Both the position numbers and the translations under genes were made by a program. Below the pieces are notes generated by a model. The model was not told where the DNA came from. It did no database searches and saw only the letters and a list, made by a program, of their open reading frames with translations. Below are positions 36,001-48,320 of a stretch of 64,000 nucleotides of DNA, piece by piece. Source of the DNA: Luscinia megarhynchos (Eukaryota; Chordata; Aves; Passeriformes; Turdidae); the NCBI GenBank assembly GCA_034336665.1, contig JAPFBE010000013.1, positions 21,059,056-21,123,055 of the forward strand, in the 5' to 3' direction. How positions within the stretch are numbered: position 1 is the first letter of the stretch; every line of letters begins with the position of its first letter.

Positions 36001-39000
36001 AGTAGGCTTGCTGCAGTAACATGGCTGTTGCCAGCAGGCAGCAGGTACCACTGATCTCATGAAAGATCACTCATTGATTTTAAGTTACGTTCATTTTTGT
36101 GCCTGTTTCATAGGCCCCCAGAGATTAAATACAGCTGAGTGCTATTATCCAGTAGCTCCAGTGAATGAAAAATATACTCTTTTAGCAGTTTTATTCCTTT
36201 ATCAATTACTACTTTAAGAGACTTGTACTGTATTATTTTATATTGGCCAGTTGTAAAAATAATTTATTCCCTGAAGAGTTTTATTCCTTTAACACTTCAA
36301 ATTTTTTTGTTCAATGTTTAGCATGTGACGATTTTTGACAGAGAATGAAAGGAATACTTTATTAAAGAAGCTAATATAGCTCCTTTTCTTACGTACATTT
36401 TGACCGTTTTTTAAAATAAAAGATCTGAATAGGATTTCCAGTAACGCAGAAAATCTAGTAAGATTTTTCTGTTTTCAGGTTTCTTTGCATACTGCATTAT
36501 CAGCCTGGGGGAAAAAAAGATGGAAATCCTGTCCAGATTTCTGGTAAAGTACTGGATCTGTTGAGGACCAAGCCCCCTTTCCTCCTTTCTTGTAGATGCA
36601 TTCTTTTTTTTTAAGCTTGCTCCTACCAACGTGTGTATAGAACAGAGATGAGTTTCTTACAGACTTGAAACCCCGTAGAAGAGCCATTGGGATGAAAGCC
36701 TGTCAAGTGAGCATGGAGAGCCACTACAGAACTAACAGGAAAGCATGCCTGAACATTATTCAATGACTCACACTGTCAGGTAGCTCTGTGACTTAGTTTA
36801 CTCTCTAAGTGGTTCAGACCACAATGAAAAGAGCTGTCATGACGAGGAAGATGCCCAGTTGGACTGAAAGGAAAAACCTCTACTTCATTTGAGAGCATGG
36901 TATCATGGAGGAAGGAAGCCAGAGCAGCCTCCAGCTCAGCAGAGGTGTGTGATACCACAGAACACAGTGACATCAGTACACATGCCTCAGTTGTGGTCAT
37001 ACACAGTACAGAGTCAATCAAGGATGAAGCCGTCTGGGATGAAGTTCATCTAAGGATGAAGAACAGAATGCACAGGGTGTGCAACAGAGTGGTGTTTGAG
37101 CACTGCTGAAACAGAACTGAGCTTTTGTGAAGACAGTGTTGCACAGCCTCATAAAACCTCTGCTGCTCAGCAGAAGATGTTACTTCCTTGCCAATTCATA
37201 ATTCAGATCAGACGATGAAGGATTTCCTGAGGTTCACAAGCCCTCTTAACGATGGGGAGTCCAGCTCGGAGTAACCCTGGAGCTATTAAAGGGAAAACAT
37301 GCTGTAAACAAGGTTTTTTAAGTCTTCAGTGCAAATCCTGAGGCCCTGAAGACTCACCTGGCTTTCACTTTAGGTTACTAAACTCAAACAAACTGTGGGA
37401 GAAAAGACTGGCAAAGCTCATAGCCAGCATCTTTCAGCAACAGTTCTCAATGTCGTTCACAAAGGGATTTCCTATTTTATGAGGGCAAAACCACTACAGT
37501 GTGGAGGAACACCTTGTTCTAGACCATGGAGCATAGCAGCAGCAGAGCAGGGACAGAACTTGAGTTATTTGTGGTCTAGGCCACCATATTTCCCACAAGA
37601 CACAAAACCTGAAATGAATATTACAAGTTAGCAGGAAAGTTTTGTACAACTCTTATAAGCAGCCACAGAAAACCAGTTCCCCACAAACATCTGCTCAATC
37701 ACAGAAGTTTATTCACTGGATGTGGATGGAAAGAAGTCCTTCACTAACTGGAATGACTTGTGTCAATCTTTAGCCCTTTAAAACATTTACTAATTTTAGG
37801 CTTTCTGTGGCTAAATACATTTGTAAACTATTAAAACGGTCTTCTGGTACACAGAAAACATATGGTTCCAACATTGTTATTCCTTCATGAAGGCCTGTTT
37901 CTTCAAAGTTTCCTTCAGTTGTTCACTAAGTTCACTTGTTTGTTGTTCAAAATGCTTGTTTTTATAACTATTTTCTCTCCACAGCTATTTACTGGAATGA
38001 TATATATGTGCATGAGTATATATATATATGTACATTAAAGACACATACTTTTGTTGACTGAAGATGTGATGATATAGTGCTAGTCAGAAAAGACTATAAA
38101 AGATGCATATCCCAAGGTACACATTTCCTCTCATAGCTGGTACACTGCAAGTTTGCAGGGAGGAAATGCTGCTCATTGTGCAGTTTTAATTTCTCACACA
38201 TTTGGTGAATACATTAAAAAATAGGGAAGAAGACAGCCTGCCAAGGCCAGGACCTACATATCAATTCATAAAGAGTCCCTACATTTTACTGAGGCTACAG
38301 TCTACTAATGAAGAATACCCATTGTTTTCCCCACCACTCCCAAAATATTAAGGTGCAGTTGCTCTCTGTAGTTTTAACTGTCTTTCCTGGGAAACTTTTC
38401 CATGTCAGATTGTAATCACCATGTTTGGCTCCCTCTACAGCCACCCTGCACTCTGGACTGACCCCAGAAAACTTTCCTTGCTCTGATCACCACTCAGTTT
38501 GGGAGCTTGGAGGAAGCCAGGCTCGTCTCGAGTATCTGGCACTGCAGACTGCCCTTGGGTAAGCTGGTAATCTTAACCTTATTTTGCACTTCATGGTTGG
38601 AAGGGAGAAGTATAGCAAACAAGACCAGGCTAGTGTGAGGCAGGAAACAATCATCCTTAACCAATGCTCAGAGCAGGGTGCAAATCCAGGAACTCCATGG
38701 ATTCCATCAGCCTTAGGTGGATAAAAATTAAGTAGAAGGCCATTTCTCAGCAGCCAAACTACAGTGAGCACCAGTCATTCAGTTCTGAATGATGTGGCCT
38801 AACACCAGGTCTGAATACACGAGAAGTGGACAAGAACAACATAACTTATATAAGAGCAAAATGCCTGCTTTAAGAAAATGAGAGTTGTGTCTCTTGGAAA
38901 TACACTAGACTTATAGTGACAAATTAGGGAAAAAAGCTGAGAGAAGTGAGTAAACAGGACAGAGCAGAAACAGAATTGGAAAAGGCATAGTGATGGAAAT

Positions 39001-41201
39001 GCAATTTAAATTTGGTACTCGATTCTGTTGCTGGATGAGGAAAAATAAAGGCCAAACAAGTCCATAAATTAATTTCAGATATTAGCTGCATTGCTTAATG
39101 AACTTCTGCAACATGCTCATATTACGAGTCCAGAATGATAATCTATAAAATAGATTTAAAAACTTTTTCAAATATGCTTTTTTTTCCTTGCATTTTACCA
39201 CTCTTAAGATCAAATTTCTTTTTTTCTGTATCAATTTATGCTGCCAAGTTTGGGACTGAGTGATGTGCACGCATCTTGTTTGTACAAAGAAATCTAGAAT
39301 ATTGCTCATGAAAAAGTGTGGATGCAACTCCAGAATTCAGAAGGAAACACTTGTCTATGGAATCAGAAGTAATAAATTAATAGATTTATGGCTCAAACAG
39401 TTTGCCCAAGTAGCACTGTTTTACCTCCCAGCCACAGACTTTCACTTGGCTATGCCTGCATTCAATCTATAAGGGAAGAAGTGTCTTTGAATTATGAAAA
39501 CATATGGGAAAAAATTGGTAAGAGAGAGACCAAGGGAATAAGAACTAGACCTGGCCTAGGAGAATAATTGTCAGTTAAGAAGGGGTAACGGAAGGAGAGA
39601 AACACTTGAAGGAATAGGTGTCTGTACACTGACTGGAGATATTTTCAAAAGATTTAATAAATCTATAAAGCAAATATAGAGAAGACAGCAGTAGGACAGC
39701 AAAGGAGTAAAGAAATATAGATTCTCTTTATGCCTAAAAATGATCAAGGACATAGTAACTGTCATGCATACTTTTTAAGTGAGCACATCTGAACTATCGT
39801 GCTTAAATTCTGACCCCTTGCTTGATGTAAAATTAAGTTTCAAAAATGAAAAGAGAAAAAAACTAACTTGGCCTCCCAATGGGGTGGTGAAAAAAGTGTT
39901 GCTTGCTTTATTTGTCCATGCAGTTTTTTGCCACTCCTGCTAGAACAGTGTGAAGGACAATTACTTCAAGTGCAATGAAATGAGTGCCCTAATGTGAACA
40001 CTTCCCAACAGGAGATCCATGACGCCTTGACAAACTGAAATGCCAGAACCCTCTGCCATCACTACTCTGTCCGGAAACTGCCCTCAAATATTTGAGACAT
40101 TCCTGGAATTAATAAATAAGTGCTGATTTGGCCTGGCTGGTTGCTGCCTGGTATCCCTGGCTGGCACCGCCTTACAATGGATGGCATTGTTTTGTTGCAG
40201 CAATTCTTTTGCTTCTCTTCTTAAATTTCCCAGTGCCAGCAACAGGAAGACTGATTAATTTCAACTGATGTGACTATTGAATCAAAGATATGACTCATTT
40301 TAAGGAAGCTTTTGTTGGATGCTTAGTCTATCAAACCATGCATACTTTAGATTATTTGGCTCTGCAGACAATATCATCAGGCAGACACAACCCTTTTGGT
40401 TGAACTCAGGTACACATTATTTTTGTACTGAAAAGCTGGACATGAACAAAAGTTATGGTGCAGCCTCATGTAAAGTCTATAACCAGTCCTTTCTGTGCTG
40501 TCTGGAAAGATATGCACAGTATACAGTGTGTTGAACTTACAAGAAAACGACAAAAAGCAAGTAAAAAGAAAAAAAAATATTTGTCAGCCTCAAGCCAGTG
40601 AAGCAGTAGTACTCAGAATTTGCTTTATGCAATATGCATAAATGTCAGGTCACAATGCAAAAACTGGGAAAGGAAAAGAGAGTATTTTCTCTTGTTATGC
40701 TTTTGTGCTGTGGAGTAGCCCATCACACATCAGTTAACTTGGGGTTCTTTGCTGGACTAAACAGAATAATGCATTTCAAACATTTCTTTAATAAATAAAA
40801 CTAAATGTAATAGTACAGATATTGTCTCTACTTTTTGAAGCTCATATATACAGAGCTAAGTTTCAGGGGAAGTTCATCTGAATGCCTTTGGAAAACACTC
40901 ATCTAGGATCATACTGCTTGCTTTTCTATCTGTGCATTTTCATAACCAGATTTCATTTGCAAAAATGCTTCCAAATGTTTGTTATTCAAGACTCACAATG
41001 GCTGAAATGGAAAAACAGTGGTAAAGGGCCATTGTGATCTACTCAAGGCCACAAAAAAACCTCAGAAAATTTTCTTGTATCTGAAACATGCTTTCATTAT
41101 TATAGAAAGAACTGCTTGGATCACCCACACTTCTGTAAGAAAAATAATCTTGATCCTATTATTCAAAAGTGTTTAGAAAGAACTAAATTACAAGATGGAT
41201 G
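36001..41201. other. Unique non-coding DNA
   Basis: No gene or clear retroposon. The phrase AGTTTTATTCCTTTA occurs twice (36,187 and 36,277), a minor direct repeat 90 bases apart. TATATA microsatellite-like words are at 38,018-38,030. Open frames of 60-94 codons have no domain. Confidence 0.5.
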
Positions 41202-41251
41202 TATGTAACATGCATGATCCTCTTGATATATGTAACATGCATGGTTCTTTT
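41202..41251 (+). repeat. 27-bp tandem duplication with ATGCAT core
   Basis: TATGTAACATGCATG is present identically at 41,202-41,216 and 41,229-41,243. Similarity continues to about the 23rd base of each unit with three mismatches, giving a period of 27. The core contains an ATGCAT palindrome and a TATGTAACATGCAT octamer-like word in each copy. Confidence 0.85.
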
Positions 41252-44200
41252 ACAGAGAAGAAAGGATGACTGCTCTGGGTATTCAAATTGCCTTCAAGCC
41301 CTCACTACCAGGCCATTTGACTTGAAGCTGCTAAATACAAAGCTTTCCTTGGGTGCATGTAGGTACACTAAATATTTTCATATATTTATACATAAACTAT
41401 GAGTGTAATACATCTCCATACATTTGAGCATGCACACACGATAGAAGGTGACTAGGAACAATTCACTGGCATGGTAGCAGAGCTGCATTCTTGGGACTTG
41501 CTGCACGAGAGCAGGTTCAACTTGCAAACAACTGGAAAGCACGAAAGTAGAACTCCAGCTCCTGTGCAGGAAAGACTGGCAATTACATGTCCTCCTGTCA
41601 CATCAGAGGCTTAACAGTCCTGTACAGCAGTCTAGTCCCACAGAGTGGTCAAAGGAACCCACACAGAGTTTCTGTGAGAGAACTATCCTTTTCCACCTCC
41701 TGGCAGGACAGTTAAAGCTGTATATCACAGTGTTCCAAGCAGGAAGGGCTGTGTGTGTAGGTAAGAGAAACTGAACTATGACCTGAACATGAACAAAGAG
41801 GCTTTGGGTTCTTGATTCATATGTTTCTGCCACCCATATCATAGGAAAAGTTTCTGTTTCCACTTACCTATTTATTAGAAAAGGAATGGAAATAATTATA
41901 CACAGCACTTAGGAGACTGAAAGGCTTGACATGTGCATGTGTTTATATTTGTGTAAATGCATAAAGTCTCCTAAATAACAAGGTAACATGGGAATATGGG
42001 GGCAGATGCTCCATTTAGCCCAATTCTCCCTCTCCAATGGAGGTCAAGAGTAATCATCTAAAAGAAAATGTATAAAACAAGAGCAAGACTCTTATCATAC
42101 CTCCCCAGAATATTCTTGTTCTCTTTGGTGATTTAGTTGAGATAACAGGCCATTTGGAAATAGAGAGAAACAATCAAAAAAATAAAACAGTCCAGAAATA
42201 CGGAAGACTACCCTACCTTAAAACCTGTGTCCATGACAAGCAATGTCAGATCAGGGGAAGCCCAAGAAGAAAGCTCAAATTAGCAAATAAAGAAGAACTG
42301 TTCTTTTTCTGACCATAGCCAAGTGTGGCGATGTTGGGTAGTGTCATTTTAGAGAAAAATCTAAAATTCTGACTTTCAGATTTTCAAAATTAAGCAGGAA
42401 GAATTTTTTACCCTTAGCTGCAACTTTGACCCTGTCAGCTAAGAAAATTGTTAGGGGTTAGACCCAAAGGCTGAATTCCTGAACTTCAGAGCTTGGAGGA
42501 AGTTTAAATCCCAACTCAAACCAAACTTGTCAGACTTTTCCTGTACACACACGCAGGGGAGGTGGGGAATTCCTCCAATACTTTTCTGCTGTAAACTGGC
42601 ACTCTTTTTCACCTTCTCATCTGATGGCATTCTCAGTATACAGATGGGGAGACTAAAACATTTGGGATCCCTTCCTCTGTAGCTGCAGAAAGGATTTATG
42701 TATGAATCCTATTAATATTAGCAGAAGTATTATAAAGGAATCTGCACTAAGAAACGAAAATGACCCTGAGTTTAAACAAAAACATTCAAAGCTCTGACAT
42801 CCAGGAACCCCAAAGACAAATGAAGTAAGGAATGCAGGACAACTTATTTGCCCAACTACAGGACATCTACTCTAATAAACTCAAGTTGCCTTGATTCAGA
42901 AACAGAAACTGTAAGAAGTTAAACATCTTCAAGGTGGTTTCACTTTTGTTTATTATTGGTTTAAATATTCAAAAAAACCAAAACTGGAATAACTGACACA
43001 TATTCACACAAGAGGGAAAGCAACCCAATTCCATTCATTGTTTTAAACACAACAGAAAGTAATGTTATTCCCACTAGCAGAAATAGATCATGAAACTACC
43101 CTTCAGTTTGTTCAATCTCTGCTGCACTCAAAAGAGAGATACAGAGGATCCCTAAGCATACTTTTCTGTTTTTCTCATTCCACCTGGAAAAGAAGGATGA
43201 GCCTGTGCATGAGTTACTCCCAGTACATCCAAAGGCATTGCCTATGGGGTTCTGCAGTGAATTGTCTGCCTACAGGGAAACCTTATGAAAAGCTTTTAAC
43301 AGATTCCTGCAAGAAGAATTAAGCAGTTCTTCAGAGAACAGATGGAAGGAGAAAAAAAACATTTTTCCATCCCCAGCACCTGCTCTAGCCTCATATAACT
43401 AGATGATTATAGCATTCCTGTCTTAAATCATTCTCAAAAGGGGACCAAGTTTAAACTTCACATACCTCAAACCCTAATTTAACCAAATAAAATACTACTC
43501 AACCTCGTTGAATGCTTTCTACAAATTCTAAAATAAAGGAGGTAGAGTTCTTCTTGAGTGAGACATCATATTTATTTTTACTTTAGACCTAACTCAAATC
43601 CTGCAACTCTGTGAATAAGAAAGAAAGAAAAATAAAAGTGTTTCAAGTGCACTTGCTGGATTCCAAACTGGGTAAATACAGTTTCCTCATTCCAGCCTGT
43701 TTCGCAGTTTCAACAGTCTGAGTTTTCTCCTTCTATATTTCAGGTTAGTAATGCTCTTGTTTCTTATTCCAAAATGGTTCCTGGTTTTTTTTGAAGCAGA
43801 TGATAAGATTCCTGTGTGATTTCTTTAAAAATTTAAACCTCTGATTATGAGAACATGCAGTCATATATTTAGCTTACAGCTAATATAGCTTACAGGTTAC
43901 CTATTCCCCTGAATTTTTAGTCCTGCAGGACTAGTCACACACTTAAATAACAAGCAGTTAGAAGCATTCACAAGAGTTTATAAGTTCCATTGGAATTTTT
44001 TCAGGAAGACAAACCTATCAAAATTCAAAATACTAATGCCCAGATTTATATTTCTGTCACTGCTCTGAAAATGTAACAAATATATATAACATAAAATGCT
44101 TATGTAAGGTAAATATTTCAATATGCAGCTCTCAATTTTCAAATGCAGCTCCCAGTAGAACTGAGACATCTCAAAATCAGTGACAGTCTCAAATTCCAGA

Positions 44201-44258
44201 AAAAAACAATCTTTCTGAGCCATTACATATTGCAAATTACAGTGCCCATCATAGAATT
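41252..44258. other. Unique non-coding DNA
   Basis: No gene recognised. A phrase at 42,620-42,660 (ACAGATGGGGAGACTAAAACA) resembles MIR in reverse, but only about 40 bases match, so it is not called separately. Confidence 0.5.
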
Positions 44259-44282
44259 AAAAAAAAAAAAAAAAAAAAAAAA
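44259..44282 (+). repeat. A24 homopolymer
   Basis: Twenty-four consecutive A bases following CATCATAGAATT. The preceding CATAGAAT word resembles a CR1 end in reverse, but no CR1 body follows, so this is called as simple poly-A only. Confidence 0.95.
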
Positions 44283-46018
44283 TTAGAACATCTATTTTGT
44301 TTTACATCCTTTTTAAACAAGAACATAGACTATTTTCCATAGTACTCAGCCTAGAGGTGCCTACATGTACAGCCCAGCCCAGGGCATACAGGTGCTACTG
44401 GAAGCATTCTTACTTAGATAAATGGTTTTTGGTGCAGACTTTTTGGGAAAGTTCCTGGAGCTGTAACAATAATTGCACTGAAGCCAGTGAAAGTTTTGGG
44501 AGTGCCATTAAATGAGAAAGAAATAGGTCTACACAGGCTTGTACAAATTAGAAATACTCTAAACAGACTGCAAATCTCCTGCTGATACTTTAATTTGGAT
44601 TTTTAAACCAGAAATTCCTTCATCTGCTTTTCGCTTAGCAACATCTTCATTTAGCCTGCCTTTCACTCAGAAATTTGGTCATACACATGGTCAAGACCAG
44701 GAACATAAAAATCTAGCACTAAATCCTGAAGCACTATTTGCTTGTTTCTTGGTCAAAATCCATGCTGAGATCTATAAAAGAGAATGAGCTAAAAAAGCTG
44801 CTGAGAATTTATCTAAGTCAAACCAAAAAGGATGACATTACAACATGGTCCTGTGGCAGTCCACCCAGACTGGGAGAAATGACACACAAAAGGATTTCTT
44901 CCATGACCTGCCAAATGCACTTTGACCTCTTTTTAGCAAAAAAAGAGGCCTTTTGCTGGAATTCAAATGAGTTGTAAAGTTGATTGTCAAAATGCAGACA
45001 CCTTACAGTGCTCCAGTTTTAGATCTCAGGAAGACGCTCGTGCACCTAAACCGCTCTCCTCACTCTGCCAAATGCTTTGTCCAGTAAAATGATTTAAAAG
45101 GACTGATTTGACAGGATAGGCCCTGCATTCTACTGCTAAATTATGTATTGCTAAACATCCATAAGTAACATTAAGACTAACCTAAAGCCAGTGCTCATTA
45201 CTTATTTCATTTTCTTTAAGAAAAGGTATAATTCAAAGAAATTACTTTATGTCTCAACAAGTTCCTAAAGTAGGCATCCTCTCCAAAGCTGCACAGTAAT
45301 AACATCACATCATTTTGTTGATTTGTACACTGCACTTCACATTAGATGCCACAGAAACAGGCCAAGCTGAAAAACACTTGTGTGGACAGCAGACCCCAAA
45401 GAACAATAACAGAAACAACAGAAAATAATATTTTAAAGAAATAATTCAGCTGCTATTGGATGATTATATAACATATATATGCTGAATAATTATATTGATG
45501 ATATACACTGATTTATATATACACACTCAAAAGTTAGATGTCTCCAGTCTGTCATGGACTATGCATGAAGGGGTTCTAGTGTTTAACACACAGGAAGCAA
45601 AAAAAGCACATTTTGTTCTATATAGTCTTACATAAACTCCATAATGTCAAAGATAATACATCCTACTGGCTAAGGGACAAGAAGAGCTGCTATCAAGGAA
45701 AGTTTGACACTCATCTCCTACAAAGTGCAGGTCTGGAGATGAAAATGATGTCTAATCTGCAAAGGGAAAAGACTTGAAGTAAACAGAAAAATTCTATGTA
45801 CTTCTCTATGCATTTCTCTGTAGCAGAATGATCTATTAGGCTATGGAAAAGAGTTTCTGGGAACAGAATGTCTCTAAACTATGAAGCAAATTTTCTAGAA
45901 TAAGATAATAAGGTTTCCACTATTTGTCTCCTTGGAACTTTCCTGTACACAGTTAAAAACAAGTCTAACCAGGACCTGGAAGCTATGCCACCTGTAGCAA
46001 AAATTCCATGCAGCAATA
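44283..46018. other. Unique AT-rich non-coding DNA
   Basis: No gene recognised. AT-rich TATATA words are concentrated at 45,465-45,525. Confidence 0.5.
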
Positions 46019-46200
46019 AAATCAGAGCATCATTTAGGGTGGAAAAGACTCTTAGGATTATTGAGTCCAGCTGTTAACCGAGGACAGACAAGCCCACCAC
46101 TAAACCATGTCCCCCAATGTCAATTCCACATGTCTCTTAAATACATCCAGGGATGGTGACTCCACCATCCAATGCCCATTCCAATGCTAAACCAGTCTCA
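46019..46200 (-). mobile_element. CR1 LINE 3' end, minus strand
   Basis: The + strand shows the reversed CR1 landmarks in order: CATCATTTAGGGTGGAAAAG, ATTGAGTCCAGCTGTTAACC, CCCACCACTAAACCATGTCCC and CCAGGGATGGTGACTCCACC, then CCATTCCAATGC. This is a different CR1 subfamily from those at 9.3 and 15.9 kb. It continues into internal CR1 sequence at 46,200, so the two parts are probably one insertion. Confidence 0.92.
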
Positions 46201-46470
46201 GACATGACCGCTGACCCTGGATGGAAAGTGGCTTGGTGAGCACTTCAGCCAGTACCTCCACTCAGTAGGCTTGGGTGGATTTCATCTGGCCCCACAGACT
46301 TGGGTGTGTCTGAGTGGTGCAGAGGTTATTGACTGCATTTTTCCTTGGATTATGTGGGCTTCATTCTTCTCACCATCCCTGTCTCCTGGCTCAGGGGGCT
46401 GGATATCCAGAACAACTGATCTTGCCATTGAAGACAGAGACAAACCTCTCAAACTGCATGCATTCAACCA
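46201..46470 (-). pseudogene. CR1 ORF2 fragment (start of reverse transcriptase), minus strand
   Basis: The minus strand encodes a worn piece of the CR1/jockey-type ORF2 polyprotein just before and into the reverse transcriptase domain. Recognisable stretches are QPPEPGDRDGEKNEAHIIQ, then G-P-D-E-I-H-P in another frame, then LAEVLTKPLSI. These match the linker and first RT motif (GPDGIHPRVL, AEVLAKPLSI) of avian CR1. In a full element well over 1 kb of RT coding sequence separates this part from the 3' end, yet here the 3' end follows directly at 46,200. Order and strand are preserved, which points to one CR1 copy with a large internal deletion. Frameshifts make it inactive. Confidence 0.85.
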
Positions 46471-47690
46471 AACAAGGATCCTCTGGTTCCATGGGAATCA
46501 GCATCTTTTTTGGCACAATCTAGAACCCTGAATCACTGTTTGCTGTCTCCTTACCCATTTAAATGTGCAGCTGTTATCTGTTTGCTCAGCAGACAAGGCA
46601 ATGAGAAGAGACCCAAAAATCAATACATGTAACATAAATCTCTTTACTCTAACCTCAAATCAGTGCCAGGCCCTTGAATCAGGGTATCTCCTTCTGAAAA
46701 CACCAACATTCTGTGCAGAAATACCACTTTTCTTTGAAAATCCTAATGCTATAAATATGACTTTACAAGAAAAAACTCACAGCCCTTCTCAGGTCAGTAC
46801 TGTTCTGCCCTCCTCCTTTACATAAGCAGCAGTAGTCCTGGGTGGGCTGTCACAACGCACTATGTTACATCAGACTCTATCAAGTAACACAAAATATAAT
46901 AAGGATCTTGTTAATGTTCCCCAGAAAATAGAAATAAGACATTGCAAGTGAACCCTTGCTCTCCTAAACTGCAGGTTTCATGCCTCATCTGAAAATTCCA
47001 TTATAACATCTAGATAAATACAGGATCTGATGGTGAATGCTGATCTTGTGGAAGCAACTAACATTGACTTTGAAGATCCTTAACACCGTATTTGGAACAA
47101 AACAATCAGGAGTTTCCTTCTACATGGTGCCCCTTTAGTATGCAATGCTGGGAGTGCTCATGGTGTCTCTCAGCTGCACTCCTGAGCCACAGCAGAAAAA
47201 AACGTCCAGCAACAGTCAGAAACCCATGGAGCCCAAGAAAAACCTGTATTTTGGAAAAACAAGCCTCACTGAACCTGGAAAGTATTACCATATCTTGCTT
47301 TCCTGTGCAGGAAGCTGTTCACCTCCATTTTAAGCAAGACAGAGCAAACAAAAGTCTATTCTGTCTCCTCTAACATGGCAGCATGTGACGGTCCAAGTGT
47401 TTGCTTGTGTCTCCTTGGAGTGGGTGATGCAGATTAGACATGTAAGGGAGAAGAGTGGCTCAGAGCTCAGGCTCCTTTCAGGGGTGACCAACACAAGATG
47501 TGAGTTTTCTTATGCACCACGTCACCCCCTTGGTCTGATGAAAGCCTCCACACCTCCCCTCCCTCCCTTCTCCTTTAATCTCTGCATGCTGCTATGCGGA
47601 AGGTGCCAACTTGAGAACAGACAGTCCTGAAAAGAAGGCAATTAAAAAAAAAAAAGCACAGTACTTTGGAAATTTAAACAACAAGCCCTG
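46471..47690. other. Unique non-coding DNA
   Basis: No further CR1 sequence and no exon recognised. Frames of 61-93 codons are present without domains. Confidence 0.5.
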
Positions 47691-48320
47691 TGATCAAAAT
47701 AATTCATAAAGGGAAGGATTTTATGAAGTCATTTCACGAGCACACAATGCCTTTTTTTTTGCTTTGTTTTTTAAATAAATCCGTCAGTACACATGCCAAG
47801 GCAACACATCTGAATACAATATCAGTAGACACACCCTGAATCTCTGTGCCTGTGCTCTCCCAAGTTACAGCAAAGGCTAAAAGTTGGGCTTTTTGCCCAA
47901 GTTTTAACAATTATCAATTTATTTCTTTTCGTTCGGGTGCGTTAGTTAAAGCCTTTTTCTTCCCTTTGCTTCCCCTTTCTCCTACTTTATGAGAGTTCCT
48001 TTTTCTCCTCCCTTCACAGAAAAAAAAAAATCTGAAAAATGGATTTTTCTCTCACTGACGGTGTGTCTGCTTTAAAAAAGAAAACAACAAAACACCTAAA
48101 GAGATCTAACTTATAATGAATCCCTCTGGCATAAGGAAGCCTGTTCTAATCTCTCTTTATAGGGCTTGAGTGATAGTTTTGCTCAACGAGTATTGACAGG
48201 GCCGTCCTGTTTCTCAGGCTTTCATTTTCCCTGAGTTGGAAAAAGGATACAGTGCATTTTCACATTCTCCAAGTCTGCAGTTGTTTTTATATAAGAAGCA
48301 ATTTGCTTGGGTCACATCAG
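47691..48320. promoter_or_regulatory. Candidate conserved non-coding block
   Basis: Complex sequence with preserved isolated CpGs (near 47,783, 47,930, 47,940, 48,059, 48,187 and 48,202) and many AT-rich factor-like words, between repeat-poor flanks. It contains an 11-bp inverted repeat at 47,879-47,905 (separate entry). No open frame or exon is supported. The call is based on texture and needs alignment. Confidence 0.27.
47879..47905. repeat. Inverted repeat with T5 loop
   Basis: AAAAGTTGGGC (47,879-47,889) and GCCCAAGTTTT (47,895-47,905) are reverse complements with one mismatch, flanking TTTTT. The inner six pairs are perfect. Confidence 0.85.

Noticed and set aside
42615..42665. MIR-like phrase ACAGATGGGGAGACTAAAAC
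   Set aside because: The match is about 40 bases; too short to separate from chance without a search tool.
44240..44282. Poly-A run as the tail of a processed pseudogene
   Set aside because: No polyadenylation signal, no recognisable coding sequence upstream and no target-site duplication visible.
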